From Carposina sasakii (Eukaryota > Arthropoda > Insecta > Lepidoptera > Carposinidae), in the NCBI GenBank assembly GCA_014607495.2, contig CP053154.1, forward strand, positions 8,246,001 through 8,310,000: DNA of 64,000 nt, given 5' to 3'. The position numbers and the translations under genes are program-made. Shown piece after piece: positions 58,601 to 64,000 of this stretch; the stretch's first letter is position 1; each line of letters starts with the position of its first letter. The notes below the pieces were generated by a model, which saw only the letters and a list, made by a program, of their open reading frames with translations, was not told the DNA's origin and searched no databases.

Positions 58601-59572
58601 GGGGAAGATTGGGTAATGGGGGTCACTTAAGCAAGAATTAAAATACAAAAGCTAAAATTAACAAAAAAATTATTGCAACCGCCTCATAACAAAATTTACT
58701 TAATTAGCTATAATTTGAGATCAGTAATCATCACTTTGATAATCATCTTTGGGAAATATAAAAGTGTAAAAAAAAAACAGATTTGACTCCCATTGCACTA
58801 AGTTAGGGGTAATTGAGGTCACCTTGTGGGCAATGAGGATCATATAAAAATCTAACACAAATCGCGTCACGTCTGATACAGGGGTATCGTTTGATTCCTG
58901 GAGAATCTTGCTCTTTACTCTTTCGGTCCCCTTCTTCGGCACGCGCGTAATCTTGCTACACGCGTCAATGTGCATTTATGCAGAAATCGCAGTCTATTAA
59001 CTCAACTTTGGACCCTAATATTTTGGAAACCAGACACTTCCCAGGTATGCTTCCATGGAGAAAAATGATCATGATGATGAGGAGATTCCGTAAATTTGGG
59101 GAACGTTGACGACCAAAAATCACCCCGTATATTTTTCCTTTCCCCTATCTTTTTCTTTGGGTGGCGGTCACTAGCGGGCAATGGGGATCACCCGATTCTC
59201 ATTACCCACAAGTATTTTATGAAGAAAAAATAATAAACACAAAATATACATTAGAAAAACTCCGGATTTAAGTAGGAAATCATTACACCAAATGTACAAG
59301 TAAGGGCGTAAAATAGTAACATACAAGTAGACCAATAATTATAAAATTTACTGTATATTTTGCATCCGTAAAAATTTACATCGGCGAGCCGCAAAAACAA
59401 AACACACCTCTCATTCTCTCTGCTGTCGCCATACCCACGCGGCACGCTCGCAGCGACAGCGAGGGGAACAGAGCGGGCAGGGAGGATCCTTAACGCATTT
59501 CTATTAGTGTTACTTTTGGAGATGTGTGGGTGACCACTATTACCCACTGACTCCCATTACCAGATCTTCCCC
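58601..59572. mobile_element. TA-flanked DNA element with GGGTAATGGGGRTCAC subterminal repeats (pogo-like?)
   Basis: Inverted ends GGGGAAGATTGGGTAATGGG and GGGGAAGATCTGGTAATGGG, TA on both sides (58599-58600, 59573-59574). The GGGNAATGRGGATCAC motif recurs at about 58613, 58807, 58826, 59178 and, inverted, 59200 and 59540. A minus-strand frame near 58720-58975 carries KKGTERVKSKILQESNDTPV, faintly like the C-terminal part of pogo-type transposases, but it is cut by the nested family 1 copy. Confidence 0.6.
58945..59127 (+). mobile_element. TA-flanked element, family 1, 5'-truncated, nested in another element
   Basis: Starts within GTAATCTTGCTACACGCGTC and ends AAAAATCACCCCG before TA. Lies inside the 58601-59572 element. 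Confidence 0.7.
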
Positions 59573-59574
59573 TA

Positions 59575-60109
59575 GCCATAGTTTGTAAATGAAAGTATAA
59601 TTTTGCCGCAACACTCATTGGCTATAACGGCGAAGGTTTCTTGAGATAATATTTTATTTATTCATTACTATATTGGTATATAATAGGTATATCAACATTG
59701 CTTTTAAAATCGGGGCAGTTTGTGTTACTTGCCCAATATTCTGACTAAAGATATTTCATTCAAGGACCGCTACCAAAGATAATGTACTAATAGACTATTT
59801 GTAGTTCCTACCAACCACAGTGCAACATACCTACATATTTTTCAAGTTTTAAATCCCTTTGGTGTAGGCAGCCCGCCTAAAAACCTCCCATTATGCTCCC
59901 ACTCGCTATTTGTTTGTAAATATATTTTTTCTATTAAAGGTAGTACTCGGGTTCAATTAAGTTTCAACCTCCACCGAGTTCCACACCCTCCACTCCACTG
60001 ACCCTTAAATCAGAGACCGCCATGATAACGATCACAGACAATCGGTAGAGAATGCTACATAGCATTAAGTTCGCCCATGTACACTGTTTAAATGTGCAAT
60101 ATTTTTTTT
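59575..60109. other. Intergenic, nothing recognisable
   Basis: CT-rich stretch at about 59960-60010; no frame or repeat assigned. Confidence 0.4.
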
Positions 60110-60590
60110 ATTATTATCTCTGTTAAAATTCTCGGGACTACAGAGTCCCGGTCCTTTGAGAGGCGTGCATCGGGCCGTGGCCAAGATGTAGAGGCCCTTT
60201 TTAGAGAACTTTAATATGGTGTGGGATACACATGGCGGATACTATCGCTGACCGCACAATATGATACACCCGGCGATGGTCCCCGCCATGTGCAAGACTA
60301 TTGGAGTGCAGATCTATGTCATGCGATGGAAAAAAGAGGTCATGGGCTATGGGGCTGAATGTTGAGTGGAGTTAGGTAACTGGGCTATTGAAGGAGACTA
60401 ACGGACGCCTGCCATTACAACCAAGTCTCAAAATTGCAAAGGTGGCAGGCGGCTCATTTCATGGGCCCCCTGAAACGGCCGCACGCACGGAGCGTCAAAG
60501 GCATTTGGTGAGTGGCTAGAGTGGAGGGGTGCCCCTGGACTTTAAACCGAAGCCAACTTACTGACGGGCACGTCCACCCTCGAGCTGTCA
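60110..60590 (-). repeat. Fourth copy of the 44.4-46.6 kb repeat, minus strand
   Basis: Minus strand runs from CAGCTCGAGGGTGGACGTGC to GGACCGGGACTCTGTAGTCC and an ATAATAATAA tail at about 60110. Closest to unit A. Hairpin at 60229-60292. The 5' end is truncated relative to unit A. Confidence 0.75.
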
Positions 60591-61905
60591 TAGCTCAGTT
60601 AGTAGAAAGATTACGTAGACAAAACGTCAAATTTTTTTGGCATGAGAATGTTTGTACGGGTTTAAAGGTACATTCTTTCTTAGGCTCTAAAGCACTGTCT
60701 ACCAAATTTCATTCAAATCGGTTCAGTAGTTTTAGCGTCTTCACGGTAACAAACAAACAAACTTCTTTAACATTAATATTATTTGTTAGTTGGAATTACT
60801 ATATTATAGGAACAAGTAGTTAGGTTTTCACATAAATGAAGCAGACCGTAGCATTTCGCGTGGGGGTTACCTATTTTGTTTAGTCATCCGAAAATTCCAC
60901 CTAAACAATATTAGCAATACCACGTCCGGTACGATTTCGAAACCTATTGCGACTGCGGCTGTACCTATACAATGAATGTTTCTAATAACCCCACAGCCCA
61001 GCATCCGTTTCCTTTGTTTGTTTCGCTGCGTGAGAACAATGCAATAATGATGTACCTACATTAGATGTGTATAAGTATGTGTGTAAGTTAATTAGGATTC
61101 TCTCCGTGGAATACTACGTAGCCAAATAGGAACTTACGTACTTACCCGAATGTTTTCTAGGCTGCCTAATTATTAGCCTAAGTAACACCTCATATGATTT
61201 ACATAATTAAGTATGACGTCACAGTATCTATGCTTATACTATGCCTTAGCACTTCTGCACCATGTATGTAGACCATAAGCGCTGCTGTTTACTTATTTAC
61301 ATTGCAAATAACTGCAAATCTCATTTTACTACTAGTATCGCATTTATTAATCTTTTTGTAAATATTAATGTCACCTTGACTCTTACTTATTCAGTTGCTT
61401 GGTCGGTCGGTAGTAGGTTGATATTTAAAATAAATCATGAACAATGTAGTGTGAAAGTATGCATTAAAAACAAGTAAACAAATTATCTTTCAAGTTCGTA
61501 AATTAACAACAAGTAGGTATTTTTAATTAGGGAATGTTATCAACACCGTATTTTTTGATAAGCTCGCTTAATGTATCTCATCCATACATACTAATAGGAA
61601 TTATAACTACGAACGAGGTATTATAAAAACGAATAGGTACCTATTACTTTGTTGCCTTTCAACGATAAAATGCTGGACAAATCTTGATGTACATTGTACA
61701 TGACATGTAGGTGGTAAGTATAACTGAACAATATAATTTAAAGTGCTCTATCATAATAATCTACGTAATTAACTTAAGTTCATAGGTAGAGAAATATCCT
61801 TAGAACGATATGTCACAGAATAGACCTACACACTCACATACAGCGGACTCGGGAACAGCTTGTATAGTAACAGCTATAAATGATAACAAAATCTTTCACA
61901 AATAT
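60591..61905. other. Intergenic; one diverged repeat fragment
   Basis: About 60690-60760 (ACCAAATTTCATTCAAATCG, TTCAGTAGTTTTAGCG, AACAAACAAACAAACTTC) is a typical lepidopteran repeat 3' end. The rest is AT-rich without features. Confidence 0.4.
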
Positions 61906-61911
61906 TTTATT
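61906..61911 (-). terminator. Candidate poly(A) signal for the small heat-shock gene
   Basis: The minus strand reads AATAAA here, followed by a TG/T-rich stretch (ATTTGTGAAAGATTTTG). Use of this site would give a 3' UTR of about 0.8 kb. I saw no other minus-strand AATAAA between here and the stop at 62734. Confidence 0.4.
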
Positions 61912-62733
61912 GACATCTAAACTTTCTTTATGTAACAACTCTGTTTGTACTAAAATATAATGTGTATCAAATTAAAAGCAGTTAAATCTGTGTAATACTT
62001 AATAATAACATGCTTGTTATGGCTGCTTATTTATAAAGGTTAAGCGAAAAGTGGACTCGGCTATTAAGACACCAGTTTCGTTAATTGTTCCAATACAACC
62101 TCAGAAAGAATTATTTGTACTTTAACAATTTTGTATAGTGAACACGTTTTATAAGCTCCGTTGTCAACAGTACAAGTAACATAGGCCATAATAGAATAAC
62201 ATTAATATCATAATTTCCTATTGAAATTACGTAATTTGGCTTAAACATTTAGCGCCTCTCTATGCCAATCAAATGTTAATTATAATATATAACGGAAATG
62301 CATTACTCTAATGCAATTTAATGCCTGCATTGCAATACGACTGTATCTCTTTCCAAACTAGTTTTGTTAACCTTGAATCAAATTCTACTCAAAACCAGTT
62401 TAAAACGACATTGGGACCCCAGTCCCATTTTACAATATAGGCATAAGAATGAATCACAGTGAAAGCGAAATCACTGAAGCAACATACAGGCTGAGCCAAC
62501 ATCTTACATGTGCTCAGAAGAATGGAATTTCTAGATACATAATACAATCAATCACAATTAGTGTTAAGTAATAAAAAATTTTGAGATTCACTAAATTAAA
62601 GATTCAAAATAAATATCTGAGAATTATATCCGATATCGCTTAAACTACATTTATAAAACGTAAATTAAAATAAATTATTAACAGTATGGAATAGCTGCTG
62701 GCGCCGCGCGCGGCTGGCGTGAGATTCTTTAAC

Positions 62734-64000
62734 TCAGTGCTTCTGGATGGGAATCTGCCTGTCGGTGATAGCAAGCTGGGGGAGAGGCGCTTCCACGGTC
62801 AGGACTCCGTCTCTGGACAGCGAGGACTTGATAGCCTCAGGGTTGGTGCCTTTAGGCAACAAGAACTCCCTGTTGTACTCTCTGTACACCGACTTTGTGT
62901 CTGACTTCTCTTCGTGCTTAGCGTGCACCTGAAATACCAACATAAAACATTAGCTCGGTTACTGATACAATGTTCTCGATAACGCGTTCGTCAACCCTAA
63001 TAAAACTGAAACGTCCTCGTGCATAAAAGCCATAGTGATGTTGGCATGCTGCCGAAGCTGAGGAGTTTCGGCCAATTTTTAATTTCGTGTAACGTAAATA
63101 AACGCTCTTCATTGTTCCACACACAATTTATCTTCATTAGACCGCGACAACAACGAGTTGCTTTCAAAGGCGAGGAAGGCTTAAAATAATGCAGTTAGTT
63201 GAGATTTTGTCGTGGAAAAATTCGATGATGTAATAAATTTCGCGATTTTTCGCCTACAGTGTAGAAGATGCGACTTCCGGTATTGCATAGCTATTACCAT
63301 CCAAAATGACCTTGCGACAGGTTGTCTGATTATTTTAAAAGTAAAGGTTTCTTTGATAGTTTTTTATCTATGTTAATTTTAGGTAGCAAAATATGTACCA
63401 AGTATGTGTTATAATAAGTTTTATACTATCTGTAGGTACTATACTTTGCTGCGTAAAGAATTTTAATATTGAGTAGTTTTGGCATTCGTTTAAATGTATT
63501 ACATCGCCACCTTGTCGCTCGTTTATCATAAAGTTGACAGTCCGCATTATGTTACAAAAAAGTAAGCAGAGGTTTTTTGTTCGATCCACCTCGAACGTCA
63601 GCTAATACCAACTATAAAAAATTGTGGAACTGATAGAATATTGCGGAATTATTGCATAAATCAAGTACAGAAAACCTTATTTATTTATGGAGCTCTTTAA
63701 ATTTTATGACAGACCTGTGCTTGACCTACTCAATTTTATGATAGAGTTAACAAAATTACCAATATAATTAGGTATGATGATCCTAATGAAATTTGTATGA
63801 CAGTAAATACTTCATTATCTACTGGTTATTTCGATGGAACATACTAGATTTAAACTCGATCGAAACTACATGAAATTGGAAAGATTATGCTTACCAAGAG
63901 TTTGTTGTCGACTGTCTTAACAACAATCTCTTCGGGTGTGTACTGGCTGACGTCGAAACGCAGTTTGAGGGATTTGCCGTCACCTTCGTCCTGGATGAGT
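62734..64000 (-). CDS. Small heat-shock protein (alpha-crystallin/Hsp20 family), 3' part; Hsp21.4/CG14207-like
   Basis: Two coding exons on the minus strand: 63895-64000 (cut by the window edge; the first base belongs to an earlier codon) and 62734-62928, separated by a 966-bp GT/AG intron in phase 0. The visible 99 residues cover most of an alpha-crystallin domain: KLRFDVSQYTPEEIVVKTVD, then VHAKHEEKSDTKSVYREYNR, the REFLLPKG strand, the conserved RDGVLTVEAPLP end, and a C-terminal IPI (I-x-I) motif followed by QKH and stop. Family knowledge: small heat-shock proteins are ATP-independent holdase chaperones whose I-x-I motif docks into a groove of a neighbouring subunit during oligomer assembly. 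Sequence and the presence of an intron fit the Hsp21.4/CG14207 group better than the intronless heat-inducible Hsp20s, but that subgroup call is from memory. The start, N-terminal arm and promoter lie outside the window. Confidence 0.9.

Noticed and set aside
1..64000. CRISPR array, bacterial operon, provirus or plasmid features
   Set aside because: No spacer-repeat arrays, no Shine-Dalgarno-linked gene runs, no viral gene sets; introns and lepidopteran repeats indicate a nuclear insect genome.

Overview
The window looks like nuclear DNA of a moth or butterfly (Lepidoptera). It is AT-rich, full of TAGGTACCTA-type simple sequence, has genes with GT/AG introns, and carries repeat families I know from lepidopteran genomes: Helitrons ending in CTAG, a Transib element, tRNA-derived SINEs, and short-tailed LINE remnants. 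There are no bacterial, plasmid, viral or CRISPR features. Species cannot be fixed from the sequence alone.

Only two host genes are clear, both in the right quarter. (1) A complete eight-exon gene on the plus strand (49885-55808) encodes a 478-residue protein with ankyrin repeats, a SAM domain, a basic/coiled region and a C-terminal membrane anchor. This is the architecture of GASZ/ASZ1, the mitochondrial-surface scaffold of the piRNA pathway. (2) The last two coding exons of a small heat-shock protein lie on the minus strand (62734-64000), with the 5' part of the gene beyond the right edge. The genes converge, with about 7 kb between their stop codons.

The left 49.8 kb is a gene desert built from transposable elements separated by unannotated AT-rich DNA. 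Main landmarks: a TE with an internal 129-bp minisatellite (6193-7716); a long-armed foldback element (8138-8718); a nearly complete Transib transposon with a 710-codon RAG1-like transposase, RSS-like CACGGTG ends and a 5-bp CGCCG duplication (10334-14248), itself interrupted by a SINE; a DD41D mariner-type element with about 620-bp inverted repeats and a frameshifted transposase (14629-17281); several Helitrons; a TA-flanked foldback family in at least five copies; a nest of MITEs (42.9-44.2 kb); and a head-to-tail array of three repeat units with conserved RNA-like hairpins (44.4-46.6 kb), with a fourth copy at 60.1 kb. Several short GC/CpG-rich islets in the desert resemble conserved non-coding DNA, but this needs comparative data.

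The desert elements do not work together as a system. They record successive insertions, and nested target-site duplications give relative ages: SINE into Transib, Harbinger-like MITE into Helitron, SINE into a TA-MITE. The features with most biological interest are the Transib element, the long-TIR mariner, the covarying hairpin in the 44-46 kb repeats, and the Gasz gene.
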